64,000 bases of DNA from an uncultured Clostridia bacterium (GCA_947649615.1 CANSSG010000003.1:62001-126000), one strand, 5' to 3'; shown: positions 16,817 to 25,803, counted from the first letter of the stretch. Numbers and translations are program-made. The notes: generated from the sequence alone by a model not told the origin.

Positions 16817-18091
16817 TTATGCCAGCCGTACCCCTCCGACCGGACGGATGGTTAGAACGTGGCACTTCCCCTCCCCCAGGTATGCGTCCATCCCCGCGCG
16901 GAAGGATTCCAGCATGTCAAGGGGGACAAAGGCCTGGATGGTTCCGGCGAAGCCGCCGCCGTGGACGCGGCAGGCTCCGCGGCCATGCAGCAAACGCTCC
17001 GCCAGGGCCAGGGCTACCGCTACTTCCTGGTGCGCCGTGCAGCCTGCCGGGACTACGTTTTGGAGGAAGCGCCAGCTTGAAAGCCCAGAAGTGCGAACCA
17101 GGGTGAGGAATTTGGCGAAATCATTGCTGCGGAGGGCTGCTACCTGGCCTTCTACGCAATGGTTGTCATGATATACATGCATGGCGCGGAGGACGGCGCG
17201 GTCGCCGGCCTTTTGACGGAGGACGGGCAGGGCGGCGTAAAAGTCCTCCTCCGGAATCTCGCGGAGGACCTTTTTGCCGAAATGGGCGCATATCTCCTTT
17301 AACTCGTTGGGGACGGCGGCATACTCGTCCGTCAGGTCTGCATGGTCTGCGCCGCTGTCAATGATGCACAGGGCATGGCCCGCTGATGAGAAGTCAAAGT
17401 CCACCTTCTCTACCACCGGATTGTCATTATCCGCAAAGTCTATGGTCACCATGCCCCCTACAGATGCGCCCATCTGATCCAGCAGGCCGCTGGGCTTGCC
17501 AAAATAGACGTTTTCCGCGTATTGACCGATTTTCGCCAGCTCCACGCTGCTGCACTTGTTGCCGTTAAATAAGCTGTTGAGAATACTCCCAACCAAAATC
17601 TCCAGGGCGGCGCTGGAACTAAGCCCGCTGCCCTTGAACACCGTGGAGGTGGTATAGGCGTTGAAGCCCTCCAGCTTGCAGCCGCGGGCGGCAAACGCAG
17701 CGGCAATCCCCCGGATGATGGCCGCCGAGCTGTTGTATGCGGAGGGATCCGCCTCCAAGCTGGACAGATCCACCACGTCCAGGGGGAAGCCTTCGCTTTG
17801 CAGCCGGATCACGTTTTCGCCGTTGGGCGCGACGGCCGCGATGATGTCTAAATCAATGCTGCCGGTGAGGACGCGGCCATGCTGATGGTCGGTGTGGTTG
17901 CCCCCAATCTCCGTGCGGCCCGGGGCAGAAAATACCGCAACCTTTTCACTCGGGCCAAAAGCTGCGGTCAGGCCGTCCAGCAGCCTGCGGTAACGCCGGA
18001 CCTGGGCGGGCGCGGCGGCGGGGCCGTACAACTCCGCAATCGCCTCTTCCAGATGTTGAAAATCTGACGCGGGGGAAAATGTATAACTCAT
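16817..18091 (-). CDS. galK: galactokinase
   Basis: The 424-residue GHMP kinase carries the galactokinase signature GRTEIGGNHTDHQHGRVLTG, the ATP loop VFKGSGLSSSAALEILVG and the C-terminal GRGACRVHGGGFAGTIQAFV. It phosphorylates galactose at C1. The ATG at 18091 follows GGAGG by 5 nt; an in-frame ATG at 18103 overlaps the ribosome site. galK is first in a galK-galT unit, downstream of an AraC-family gene, with tandem repeats just upstream of its -10 element. Confidence 0.95.
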   Translation of the reverse strand: MSYTFSPASDFQHLEEAIAELYGPAAAPAQVRRYRRLLDGLTAAFGPSEKVAVFSAPGRTEIGGNHTDHQHGRVLTGSIDLDIIAAVAPNGENVIRLQSEGFPLDVVDLSSLEADPSAYNSSAAIIRGIAAAFAARGCKLEGFNAYTTSTVFKGSGLSSSAALEILVGSILNSLFNGNKCSSVELAKIGQYAENVYFGKPSGLLDQMGASVGGMVTIDFADNDNPVVEKVDFDFSSAGHALCIIDSGADHADLTDEYAAVPNELKEICAHFGKKVLREIPEEDFYAALPVLRQKAGDRAVLRAMHVYHDNHCVEGQVAALRSNDFAKFLTLVRTSGLSSWRFLQNVVPAGCTAHQEVAVALALAERLLHGRGACRVHGGGFAGTIQAFVPLDMLESFRAGMDAYLGEGKCHVLTIRPVGGVRLA

Positions 18092-18130
18092 AAGCGCCTC
18101 CATTTAAAATATTTCGTGCCTTTGTCTCCT

Positions 18131-18197
18131 ATTATATATAATTCCTGCCCAGATGAACATGGATTTTTTGGTCATCCCCGGGATTTTTTTGTCATCC
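18131..18197 (-). promoter_or_regulatory. galK promoter with tandem 17-bp direct repeats, candidate AraC-type operator
   Basis: GGATTTTTTGGTCATCC (18161-18177) and GGATTTTTTTGTCATCC (18181-18197) match at 16 of 17 positions and are spaced exactly 20 bp apart. On the minus strand they end about 25 bp before a perfect TATAAT (18136-18131) with no recognisable -35. Two same-orientation half-sites next to a promoter lacking a -35 fit class II activation by an AraC-family protein, whose gene is adjacent. Confidence 0.6.
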
Positions 18198-18284
18198 TTT
18201 CTTCTTCCAGAAAAGATGCCTTGCGGGCCGAACCCGCCCCGCTTCCTCAAAAAGAGACGGGGCATCTTTGCGGGACGCGCAGAA

Positions 18285-18306
18285 GGCCCCGGCTTGCGCC
18301 GGGGCC
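18285..18306 (-). terminator. hairpin after the AraC-family gene
   Basis: GGCCCCGGC and GCCGGGGCC form a perfect 9-bp GC stem with a 4-nt loop, 4 nt beyond the stop codon at 18311. The following tract is TTC rather than a long T-run, so termination may be partial and allow read-through to galK. Confidence 0.55.
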
Positions 18307-18310
18307 TCGA

Positions 18311-19162
18311 TCATGCCGTTTCTTCCCTTTCCCTCTGGGCAAGGTACTGCCGGGGAGATATGCCCTTGACATCCTTAAACACCCGGGAAAAATAAAAGGG
18401 ATCGTCAAAGCCTACCGACGCAGCGATCTCCTGGATGGAGTAGTTTGTCTCCGCCATCAGGGCGCAGGCCCGCTCTACCCGGTACTCCAGCAAAAACCGC
18501 TTGGGCGAAACCTGGAACCGCTTGAGAAAACGGCGGTATAGGCTGGAATGGCTGACCCTGGCATAATCAGCCAGCCCCTCTACCGTGATCTTCTCCTCAT
18601 AGTGGTTAATGATGTACTCCGCCGCCACAAGGGCGCAGTCGGACGTCTCCGGACCCGCACCGCCCGGATGCTGGGCTGTGCGCATCAGAAACGCCAGAAG
18701 CTCATAGAGCCGGGCCGTCATCTCCATCTGCTCCCAGGCGCGGGTGCCGAAATGACAGTACACCCCCTCTATCAGTTCCCGCAGTTCATGGGCGTCCCGG
18801 TTCCAGTAGACCGGCTCCTCCGGCGTGAAATCCGTGCGCTCCACATACCCTCCGGCATCCAATCCGCCAAATCCTACCCACACGTACTCCCAGGGCTGGG
18901 CCGCATCCGCGCAGTAGTGGACAGGGGTGTCCGGATAGACCAGGAAGGTGTCGCCCTCGCCAAGCTCATGCCGCCGGTTCCGGCAGACATAAATCCCCTT
19001 CCCGCTGACGACATGGTGGAGCAGAAAATGGTTGCGTACACCGGGTCCCCAGCCGTAGCCGGGAGGACACTGTTGACAGCCCGTATTCTGGACGTAGAGC
19101 GATGCCGTACGGCGTTCCAGCTTCATGGAATGTTTGTAAATGCTGCTTGCGTTTTCCTGCAT
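18311..19162 (-). CDS. AraC-family transcriptional regulator, probable galKT activator
   Basis: The 283-residue protein has an N-terminal cupin-like sensing domain (HHVVSGKGIYVCRNRRHELG, EGDTFLVYPDTPVHYCAD) and a C-terminal pair of helix-turn-helix units: ITVEGLADYARVSHSSLYRRF and YSIQEIAASVGFDDPFYFSR, closing with FKDVKGISPRQYLAQ. Such proteins activate sugar genes on binding a sugar. It lies upstream of galK in the same direction, and tandem repeats in the galK promoter are a likely target. Galactose as ligand is inferred from context only. Confidence 0.88.
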   Translation of the reverse strand: MQENASSIYKHSMKLERRTASLYVQNTGCQQCPPGYGWGPGVRNHFLLHHVVSGKGIYVCRNRRHELGEGDTFLVYPDTPVHYCADAAQPWEYVWVGFGGLDAGGYVERTDFTPEEPVYWNRDAHELRELIEGVYCHFGTRAWEQMEMTARLYELLAFLMRTAQHPGGAGPETSDCALVAAEYIINHYEEKITVEGLADYARVSHSSLYRRFLKRFQVSPKRFLLEYRVERACALMAETNYSIQEIAASVGFDDPFYFSRVFKDVKGISPRQYLAQREREETA

Positions 19163-19410
19163 TTGACATCCTCTCCTTTCGCAGGTTGCCTGCCCGGGCT
19201 GACGGGCAGAGGGAGACCGTTCGGAGCGTCTCCCGTGGCATTATTATACATGAAAAGAAGCGCGTTTGTCCACCGTTTAGCACACCTTTTCCTTTAAAAA
19301 CACAGAAAATCGTCTATTTTGCCCAACAATTTATCAACGTTTTGTAAAAAATGCCACAAACACGGCAGGGGCGGGGGAAAAATATCAGGGAAAATCCCCG
19401 CCCCCCTTTC

Positions 19411-19441
19411 TTGACTTTTTTTATTTACCGTGCTACCATGC
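19411..19441 (+). promoter_or_regulatory. promoter of the his cluster with tandem 8-mer operator candidate
   Basis: TTGACT (19411-19416), a 17-bp spacer and TACCAT (19434-19439) lie 45 bp before the regulator gene. Two abutting 8-mers, TACCGTGC (19426-19433) and TACCATGC (19434-19441), cover the -10 region. TrpR-type repressors bind arrays of half-sites with about 8-bp spacing, so autoregulation by the TrpR-like product is plausible. The rest of 19163-19483 shows no other clear element. Confidence 0.6.
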
Positions 19442-19483
19442 TAAAGTAACAAAGCGTCAACCGAACGGGAATGGAGGACGGCT

Positions 19484-19780
19484 ATGGACATATTTCATGG
19501 AGAGGGCGCGGAGCTGCTGGTAAAGGCCATCCTGGCCCTGGAAACCGGGGAGGAATGCAGGGCCTTTTTAGAAGACCTGATGACCGGCAGGGAAATCCAG
19601 GACTGCTCCCAGCGGATTTTGGTGGCGAAGCTGCTGCGGGAAAAACAGGTCTACAGCGCCATTGCTTCCGCCACCGGCGCAAGCACCGCCACCATCAGCC
19701 GGGTCAACCGGTGCTGCAATTACGGCGCGGGCGGGTATGGCACGGTCTTGGACCGCGTCCTGCCACCGCCGGAAAAATAG
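19484..19780 (+). CDS. YerC/YecD-family TrpR-like regulator at the head of the his cluster
   Basis: The 98-residue protein matches the TrpR/YerC fold: EIQDCSQRILVAKLLREKQ followed by a helix-turn-helix ending in TGASTATISRVNRCCNYG and the conserved YGTVLDRVLP. TrpR-superfamily proteins are ligand-responsive repressors. Being first in the histidine cluster suggests it controls his genes, with histidine or a histidine intermediate as co-repressor. That is inference. GGAGG sits 6 nt upstream of the ATG at 19484, and hisZ begins 11 nt after the stop. Confidence 0.85.
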   Translation: MDIFHGEGAELLVKAILALETGEECRAFLEDLMTGREIQDCSQRILVAKLLREKQVYSAIASATGASTATISRVNRCCNYGAGGYGTVLDRVLPPPEK

Positions 19781-19791
19781 GAGGAACCATC

Positions 19792-20895
19792 ATGTCGCAA
19801 TCTCCCCTGCGCCCGGACGAACGGGCGGGGCTGCGGCTGCGGGAGCTGTACCGGACCCACGGCTACCTCCCCTACCGCATGAGCAAGTTCGAGCCTTATG
19901 ACTTCTATGTGGGAAATAAGAGCTTTCTGGTCAGTGAAAATATTTTGACCTTTACCGATACCGACGGGCGGCTGATGGCTTTGAAGCCGGACGTTACCCT
20001 GTCCATCGTCAAAAACGCGCAGCCCCCAGCCGGGGCGTTGGAAAAAGTCTGCTACAGCGAGAATGTATACCGCACGACCGCCGCCGGAATGGGCTTCCGG
20101 GAAATCATGCAGACCGGTTTGGAGTGCATCGGCGCGCTGGACTTGGCCGCAATGGGCGAGGTGCTGGCGCTGGCCGCAGAGAGCCTGGCTCTGCTGGGGA
20201 GCGGTTATCTGCTGGATTTGGGGCATACGGGACTGGTGTCCGCCCTGTTGGAGCCGGCGGATGAGACGGTGCGAAAAAACCTGCTGGCGGAACTGGGCCG
20301 GAAAAACCAGTCCGCTATCAACCAAATCTGCGCCCAGGCCGGAATCGGCCGGACGCTGGCCGTACGGCTGGGAAGGCTGGCCGGATTGTACGGCCCGGCG
20401 GGTTCCGTGCTGCCGGAATTGGAGGGATTGGCCCAGGAGGCGGAAGCACGGGAAGCGTTGGAGGAGCTGCGGGGGCTTTGCCGTATTCTCGAGGGGCTGG
20501 GGCTGCTGGAGCATATCCGGCTGGATTTCTCCATCGCCAACGATATGCGGTATTATAACGGCGTGATCTTCCGGGGCTACCTGCCGGGGCTTGCCAGCGG
20601 CGTCCTGGCGGGAGGGCGGTACGACAACCTGCTGCGCCGCATGGGCAAGGCGGGGGGCGCCGTTGGCTTTGCCGTATATCTGGACCAACTCGACCGCTTG
20701 GAGGACGGCGGCGGGTATGACGCCGACGTGCTGCTGCTCTACCGGCCTGGGGACGACCCCGCCGCCGTGGCGGCGTTCGCGGAACGCCTGCGGCGGGACG
20801 GGCGGTCCGTCCGGATGGAACGGTCCGAGCCTGCGGGCCTGCGGTGGCGGGAACAGGTCAGGTTCGGCGAAGGAGGTGCGGCCCAATGGATATGA
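19792..20895 (+). CDS. hisZ: ATP phosphoribosyltransferase regulatory subunit
   Basis: The 367-residue HisRS-paralogue has the class II synthetase core: MSKFEPYDFYVGNKSFLVS, LMALKPDVTLSIVKN, CYSENVYR, IMQTGLECIGAL and RYYNGVIFRGYLPG with AGGRYDNLLRRMG. It lacks the tRNA anticodon-binding domain. HisZ pairs with the short HisG to form the active, histidine-sensitive enzyme. The ATG at 19792 has AGGAGG upstream. The 3' end overlaps hisG by 10 nt. Confidence 0.93.
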   Translation: MSQSPLRPDERAGLRLRELYRTHGYLPYRMSKFEPYDFYVGNKSFLVSENILTFTDTDGRLMALKPDVTLSIVKNAQPPAGALEKVCYSENVYRTTAAGMGFREIMQTGLECIGALDLAAMGEVLALAAESLALLGSGYLLDLGHTGLVSALLEPADETVRKNLLAELGRKNQSAINQICAQAGIGRTLAVRLGRLAGLYGPAGSVLPELEGLAQEAEAREALEELRGLCRILEGLGLLEHIRLDFSIANDMRYYNGVIFRGYLPGLASGVLAGGRYDNLLRRMGKAGGAVGFAVYLDQLDRLEDGGGYDADVLLLYRPGDDPAAVAAFAERLRRDGRSVRMERSEPAGLRWREQVRFGEGGAAQWI

Positions 20896-21527
20896 TCAGC
20901 GTGGCCCTGCCAAAGGGGCGGCTGGGCGAGAAGGTCTACGCCCGGTTTAAAGACGCCGGATACCCCTGCCCCGCTATCGAAGCGGAAAACAGGAAGCTGA
21001 TTTTTGAAAATCCGGAGGCCGGGGTCCGGTACTTCTGGGTCAAGCCGTCGGATGTGGCCATTTATGTGGAAAGAGGCGCGGCGGACATCGGCGTGGCCGG
21101 GAAGGATATCTTGCTGGAATATGAGCCGGACGTCTACGAACTGGCGGATTTGGGGCTGGGACGGTGCAGGATGTGCGTAGCCGCGAAGGAGGACTTCCGG
21201 GACAGGACCGACCGGGTGCTGCGGGTGGCGACCAAGTTCCCGCGCATCGCCGGACGGTACTATGCCGGGCGCAGCCGGGATATTGACATCATCCATCTGA
21301 ACGGGTCTATCGAAATCGCCCCTATTTTGGGGCTGAGCGATGTCATCGTGGATATCGTGGAAACGGGCAAGACGCTGCTGGAAAACCACTTGGAGCCAAA
21401 GGCCGTCATCGTCCCTATTTCCGCACGGTTAATCGCCAACAAGGTGGGATACAAATTTAAGTATGACGCTATTACAGAGCTGTGCCGCCGGGTGGCGGGA
21501 CGGCCGGAGCAAGGAGGTCCGCTGTGA
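20886..21527 (+). CDS. hisG: ATP phosphoribosyltransferase catalytic subunit, short form
   Basis: At 213 residues this is the short HisG lacking the C-terminal regulatory domain and therefore dependent on HisZ. Visible motifs are SVALPKGRLGEKVYARF, the PRPP loop region DIIHLNGSIEIAPILGLSD and VDIVETGKTLLENHL. It condenses ATP with PRPP, the committed step of histidine synthesis. The ATG at 20886 has AAGGAGG upstream, overlapping the hisZ end; a second Met two codons on is an alternative start. PRPP comes from Prs, encoded at 43.2 kb. Confidence 0.95.
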   Translation: MDMISVALPKGRLGEKVYARFKDAGYPCPAIEAENRKLIFENPEAGVRYFWVKPSDVAIYVERGAADIGVAGKDILLEYEPDVYELADLGLGRCRMCVAAKEDFRDRTDRVLRVATKFPRIAGRYYAGRSRDIDIIHLNGSIEIAPILGLSDVIVDIVETGKTLLENHLEPKAVIVPISARLIANKVGYKFKYDAITELCRRVAGRPEQGGPL

Positions 21528-22795
21528 TGAAAATATTGGACGCGTCCCAGGTCTCTTTGGACGAAATCCTGGGCCGGGGTGAGGAAAAACAGGATATTTC
21601 CGGCGTCGTGGCCGGCATTATCGCCGATGTAAAAGAAAACGGCGACAGCGCCCTGCGGCGGTACGCCAGGGCGTTCGACCACGCGGAGGTGGACGCCCTG
21701 GAGGTCCCGGGGGAAATGCTCGATGAGGCATTGGCGAGCCTGGCCCCCGGGCTGCGCGAGGTGCTGGAGGAAGCAGCGGAGAATATCCGCGCCTTCCACC
21801 GGCGGCAGGTGCAGAATGGCTTCGTTATCAGCGATAAGCCCGGGGTGGTGCTGGGGCAGAAGGTGGCGCCAGTGGAAAAGGTGGGCGTCTATATCCCCGG
21901 CGGAACCGCCCCCCTCCCTTCCACCGTTCTCATGGACTGCATCCCGGCAAAGATAGCCGGGTGTCCGGAAATTGTTTTGGTCTCCCCTCCTGCTTGCAGA
22001 GGGGACGTACATCCGTCTATCCTCGCCGCCGCGAAAATTGCCGGGGTGGACCGCGTGTTCCGCTGCGGCGGGGCGCAGGCCGTGGCCGCGCTGGCCTATG
22101 GGACCGAGAGCGTTCCGAGAGTGGATAAGATCGTGGGACCGGGAAACCCCTTTGTGCAGGAAGCAAAACGGCAGGTGTTTGGCCAGGTGGGCATTGATAT
22201 GATCGCCGGGCCAAGCGATATCCTGGTTATTGCCGACGGGAAAAGCAGCCCCAGGCATGTGGCCGCCGACCTCCTCAGCCAGGCGGAGCACGACAACGGC
22301 TGCGCTGTCCTTGTTACCGACTCCCCCGCCTTGGCGCGGGATGTGGAGCGGGAAATGGAGCGGCAGCTTGCAGAACTGCCTACCAGGGAAACCGCCCGTG
22401 CGTCTTTGGAAAATAATGGGAAGATTATCCTTGTGAGGGATATTCCGGAAGCTGTCCGCATCGCCAACGCCTTGGCGCCGGAGCATTTGGAGTTTTGCGT
22501 GGATGAACCCTTCGCCTATCTCGGCCAGGTGAAAAACGCCGGGTCCGTCTTTTTGGGAAGAAGCTGCCCGGAAGCGGTGGGAGATTATTTCGGCGGAACC
22601 AACCATACCCTGCCTACCTACGGCACGGCGCGGTACGCCAGCGCGCTGTCAGTGGAGGATTTTGTCAAAAAGACTCAGTTCGTTTACTACAGCGAAGACG
22701 CGCTCTCCGCCGCCAGCGGCAAGATCGCCGCCTTCGCCCGTCAGGAAGGGCTGGAAGCCCATGCTAGAAGCGCCTTGGCGCGGGAAGCGGAATAG
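21527..22795 (+). CDS. hisD: histidinol dehydrogenase
   Basis: The 422-residue zinc enzyme oxidises histidinol to histidine. It contains VGVYIPGGTAPLPSTVLM, DKIVGPGNPFVQEAKRQVFG, MIAGPSDILVIAD, LLSQAEHDNGCAVLVT (zinc and base region) and GDYFGGTNHTLPTYGTARY. The ATG overlaps the hisG stop by 1 nt (TGATG), and AAGGAGG lies upstream within hisG. Its place third in the cluster is usual in Clostridia. Confidence 0.96.
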   Translation: MKILDASQVSLDEILGRGEEKQDISGVVAGIIADVKENGDSALRRYARAFDHAEVDALEVPGEMLDEALASLAPGLREVLEEAAENIRAFHRRQVQNGFVISDKPGVVLGQKVAPVEKVGVYIPGGTAPLPSTVLMDCIPAKIAGCPEIVLVSPPACRGDVHPSILAAAKIAGVDRVFRCGGAQAVAALAYGTESVPRVDKIVGPGNPFVQEAKRQVFGQVGIDMIAGPSDILVIADGKSSPRHVAADLLSQAEHDNGCAVLVTDSPALARDVEREMERQLAELPTRETARASLENNGKIILVRDIPEAVRIANALAPEHLEFCVDEPFAYLGQVKNAGSVFLGRSCPEAVGDYFGGTNHTLPTYGTARYASALSVEDFVKKTQFVYYSEDALSAASGKIAAFARQEGLEAHARSALAREAE

Positions 22796-22805
22796 GAGGG
22801 CTGCT

Positions 22806-23873
22806 ATGAGCAGATATTTGAGCGCAAGATTTGCGGACTTGGAAGCCTACGTCCCCGGTGAACAGCCCCAGGATATGCAGTATGTGAAGCTGAACACCAA
22901 CGAGTCCCCCTTCCCTCCCGCCCCGGCGGTGCTCAAGGCCATCGGCGCGGAGGAAGCCGGCCGGCTGAACCTCTACCCCGACCCGGAATGCAGGGTGCTG
23001 CGGCAAAAGCTGGCAGAACACTATGGCGTGAGACTGGAAAATATTTTTTTGGCGAACGGGTCGGACGAACTGCTGAATTTCTTCTTTATGGCCTTCTGCG
23101 ACCAGGAAAGGCCGGTCGCGTTTCCGGAGGTCAGTTATGGGTTTTATCCCGTCTACGCCTGCCTGTACCGCCTGCCTTACACGGAAATCCCCCTTCGGGA
23201 GGGCTTCAGGCTGGATATCTCGGATTATTGCGGAATCCATAAAAATATCGTCATCGCCAACCCGAATGCGCCTACCGGGCGGGCCGTCTCTGTATCGGAG
23301 ATCGAGGAGGCCGTCCGCACGAACCCGGACCATGTGGTGATGGTTGACGAGGCCTATATCGACTTCGGCGGCGAGAGCTGCCTGCCGCTGGTGGAGAAGT
23401 ACCCAAACCTGCTGGTGTGTCAGACGTTCTCAAAGTTCCGCTCGCTGGCCGGTGGGCGGCTCGGGTTTGCTTTCGGAAGCCCGGAACTAATCGGAGACTT
23501 GGATAAGATGAAATATTCTACCAATTCCTACAACGTTAACCGGCTTACTATGGCCGCCGCCGCCGCTACAATTGAAAATGACCAGTATTATGTTGACAAC
23601 AGCAGGAAAATCCAGGAAAACCGCGCTTATACTACTGCGGCGTTGGACAAGCTGGGATTTGAGACCCTTCCCAGCTTGGCTAACTTTATCTTTACCCGCT
23701 GCAAATCCGTGGACGGCGGTACGCTCTACCGGGCGCTGAAGGCCAAGGGCGTTCTGGTACGGCACTGGGACAAGCCCAGTATCGCGGATTGGTGCCGGGT
23801 TACCATCGGTTCCCGGGAACAGATGGACGTTTTCTTGGCCAAGGTCCGGGAAATTCTGGAGGAGGTGGGCTGA
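22806..23873 (+). CDS. hisC: histidinol-phosphate aminotransferase
   Basis: The 355-residue fold-type I PLP enzyme shows VKLNTNESPFPPAP, NIFLANGSDELLNFFF, IANPNAPTGRAVS, VMVDEAYIDFGG and the Schiff-base lysine in CQTFSKFRSLAGGRLGF. It converts imidazole acetol-phosphate to histidinol-phosphate. GGAGG precedes the ATG at 22806, 10 nt after hisD. HisC often also transaminates aromatic amino acids. Confidence 0.94.
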   Translation: MSRYLSARFADLEAYVPGEQPQDMQYVKLNTNESPFPPAPAVLKAIGAEEAGRLNLYPDPECRVLRQKLAEHYGVRLENIFLANGSDELLNFFFMAFCDQERPVAFPEVSYGFYPVYACLYRLPYTEIPLREGFRLDISDYCGIHKNIVIANPNAPTGRAVSVSEIEEAVRTNPDHVVMVDEAYIDFGGESCLPLVEKYPNLLVCQTFSKFRSLAGGRLGFAFGSPELIGDLDKMKYSTNSYNVNRLTMAAAAATIENDQYYVDNSRKIQENRAYTTAALDKLGFETLPSLANFIFTRCKSVDGGTLYRALKAKGVLVRHWDKPSIADWCRVTIGSREQMDVFLAKVREILEEVG

Positions 23874-24460
23874 TGCGTACCGCGCAAATCAACCGCAAAA
23901 CGGCGGAAACGGATATCCGCCTGCGCTTGGAACTGGATGGTTCGGGCGCCAGCAGCATTGACACCGGCTGCGGGTTCCTGGATCACATGCTTACCCTGTT
24001 CGCACAGCACGGCCGGTTTGACTTGGACGTGCAGTGCAAAGGAGATACCTATGTGGACGGCCACCATACCGTGGAGGATACCGGCATCTGCCTGGGCAGC
24101 GCCTTTAGCGAAGCCTTGGGAGACAAGCGGGGCGTGGTCCGGTATGGCTCCATGCTGCTGCCTATGGATGAGGCGCTGCTCCTTACCGCCGTTGACCTCT
24201 CCGGGCGGGGGCTGCTGTGCTGCGATCTTCAGATTCCCACGCAGAAGGTGGGAACCTTTGACACCGAGCTGGCCAAGGAATTTTTTGCCGCCTTGGCCCG
24301 GTGCGGCGGCATGACCGTCCATATCCGCCAGCTTGCCGGTGAAAACAGCCACCATATCATTGAGGGGGCTTTTAAAAGCCTTGCCCGCTCCCTGGGCGCG
24401 GCCGTGGCGGTCGATCCTCGGTTTTCCCAGGAAATCCCCTCTACCAAGGGGGTGCTGTGA
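23873..24460 (+). CDS. hisB: imidazoleglycerol-phosphate dehydratase
   Basis: The 195-residue manganese enzyme has the two histidine-rich motifs CGFLDHMLTLFAQHG with DGHHTVEDTGICLG, and the second-half equivalents MTVHIRQLAGENSHHIIEGAFK. It is monofunctional, without the HAD phosphatase domain of enteric HisB, so histidinol-phosphatase must be elsewhere. The ATG overlaps the hisC stop by 1 nt. Confidence 0.95.
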   Translation: MRTAQINRKTAETDIRLRLELDGSGASSIDTGCGFLDHMLTLFAQHGRFDLDVQCKGDTYVDGHHTVEDTGICLGSAFSEALGDKRGVVRYGSMLLPMDEALLLTAVDLSGRGLLCCDLQIPTQKVGTFDTELAKEFFAALARCGGMTVHIRQLAGENSHHIIEGAFKSLARSLGAAVAVDPRFSQEIPSTKGVL

Positions 24461-25090
24461 TTGATCGCCATTATTGATTACGGCGTGGGAAATCTGTTCT
24501 CGCTGAAATGCTCCCTGTCCGCCGCCGGAGCGGATGCCATCGTTACCGGCGACCCGGAAATCATACGAAGCGCGGATAAATTGATTCTTCCCGGCGTGGG
24601 GGCCTTTGGGGACGCTGCGGCGCTGCTGAGAAGGGATGGGCTGGATAAATTGGTCATCGAAGAAGCCCATCGCGGGAAGCCGCTGCTGGGAATCTGCCTG
24701 GGGATGCAGCTTCTTTTCGACTACAGCACCGAGTACGGGCGTCATGGGGGGCTGGGGTTGATTCCCGGTTGTGTGCGGCCTGTCCGGGACTATATCCCGG
24801 AGGGGTACAAAATCCCGCACATCGGATGGAACGCGCTGCGTTTCCCGGAGGGGCAGCCCGTCAGCCCCCTGTTCCGCTACATCCGGGAAGGGGATTGCGT
24901 GTACTTCGTACACTCCTTCTGCGGCGTGGAATGCGGGGAAAACGTGATCGCCCTGGCAGAGTATGGGACGCTCCTGACGGCGGCGGCGGCAAAAGGCAGC
25001 GTCTACGGCGTACAGTTCCACCCGGAAAAAAGCGGCGGCGTGGGGCTTCGGATTTTAAAAGCCTTCTGTGAGGAGGGGGAAATATGCTGA
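24461..25090 (+). CDS. hisH: imidazole glycerol phosphate synthase, glutaminase subunit
   Basis: The 209-residue class I amidotransferase carries the nucleophile in LLGICLGMQLLF and the His-Glu pair in GVQFHPEKSGG. It feeds ammonia to HisF. The protein starts at TTG (24461), directly after the hisB TGA; IAIIDYGVGNLFSL is the expected HisH N-terminus, so TTG is the best start. The weak start may hold HisH in balance with HisF. It overlaps hisA by 7 nt. Confidence 0.94.
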   Translation: MIAIIDYGVGNLFSLKCSLSAAGADAIVTGDPEIIRSADKLILPGVGAFGDAAALLRRDGLDKLVIEEAHRGKPLLGICLGMQLLFDYSTEYGRHGGLGLIPGCVRPVRDYIPEGYKIPHIGWNALRFPEGQPVSPLFRYIREGDCVYFVHSFCGVECGENVIALAEYGTLLTAAAAKGSVYGVQFHPEKSGGVGLRILKAFCEEGEIC

Positions 25091-25803
25091 TTTTTCCGGC
25101 AATTGACCTGAAATGCAGTAAAGTGGTTAGGCTTTACAAGGGTAGTTTTGACACGGTTCATCAGGTGGCGGAGGACCCTGTGGCTACCGCCGCCGCTTTT
25201 CGCGCTGCCGGCGCCAGATATCTCCATATGGTAGACCTGGACGGAGCCAAGGACGGCGTCCGGCAGAATGCAGACATCGTACGCGCAGTGGCGGAGGTTG
25301 GGCTGCGTATCGAATTGGGCGGGGGCATCCGGACGATGGAGGATGTTGCAGAGGTTTTCGCGCTGGGCGTGTGGCGGGTGGTAATCGGCTCAGCGGCAGT
25401 CTCTAATCCGGATTTTGTCAGGGGCGTAATCGAAAAATATGGGTGCGAACGGGTCGCAGTTGGCATTGACGCCAAGGATGGCTTAGTCCGTACCGCCGGG
25501 TGGACGGAGAATGCCGGGTTGGCGTATTTGGACTTTGCCAAGCAAATGGAATCAATTGGCGTAAAGTATATTATATTTACAGATATTGACACCGACGGAA
25601 TGCTCTCCGGGCCTGCTTTTTCCCAATTGGACGCCCTGCAAAAGGCAGTCAAATGCGCCCTTACCGCTTCCGGCGGCGTGTCCTCTAACGCAGACCTGCG
25701 CGCTCTGCGGAACCAGGGGCTATATGCCGCCATCGTGGGCAAGGCCTGGTACGCCGGGGCGGTGGATTTGGCCCAGGCCGTCCGGGAAGGAGGCTCGCAG
25801 TGA
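25084..25803 (+). CDS. hisA: ProFAR isomerase
   Basis: The 239-residue half-barrel-duplicated TIM barrel has catalytic aspartates in IFPAIDLKCSKVVRL and KYIIFTDIDTDGMLSGP, and the phosphate-binding ELGGGIRTMEDV and ALTASGGVSSNADLRAL. It isomerises ProFAR to PRFAR. GAGGAGG precedes the ATG within the end of hisH. Confidence 0.95.
   Translation: MLIFPAIDLKCSKVVRLYKGSFDTVHQVAEDPVATAAAFRAAGARYLHMVDLDGAKDGVRQNADIVRAVAEVGLRIELGGGIRTMEDVAEVFALGVWRVVIGSAAVSNPDFVRGVIEKYGCERVAVGIDAKDGLVRTAGWTENAGLAYLDFAKQMESIGVKYIIFTDIDTDGMLSGPAFSQLDALQKAVKCALTASGGVSSNADLRALRNQGLYAAIVGKAWYAGAVDLAQAVREGGSQ

Noticed and set aside
21260-22606. Minus-strand open frame opposite hisG and hisD
   Set aside because: Antisense shadow of conserved his genes with no recognisable protein features.
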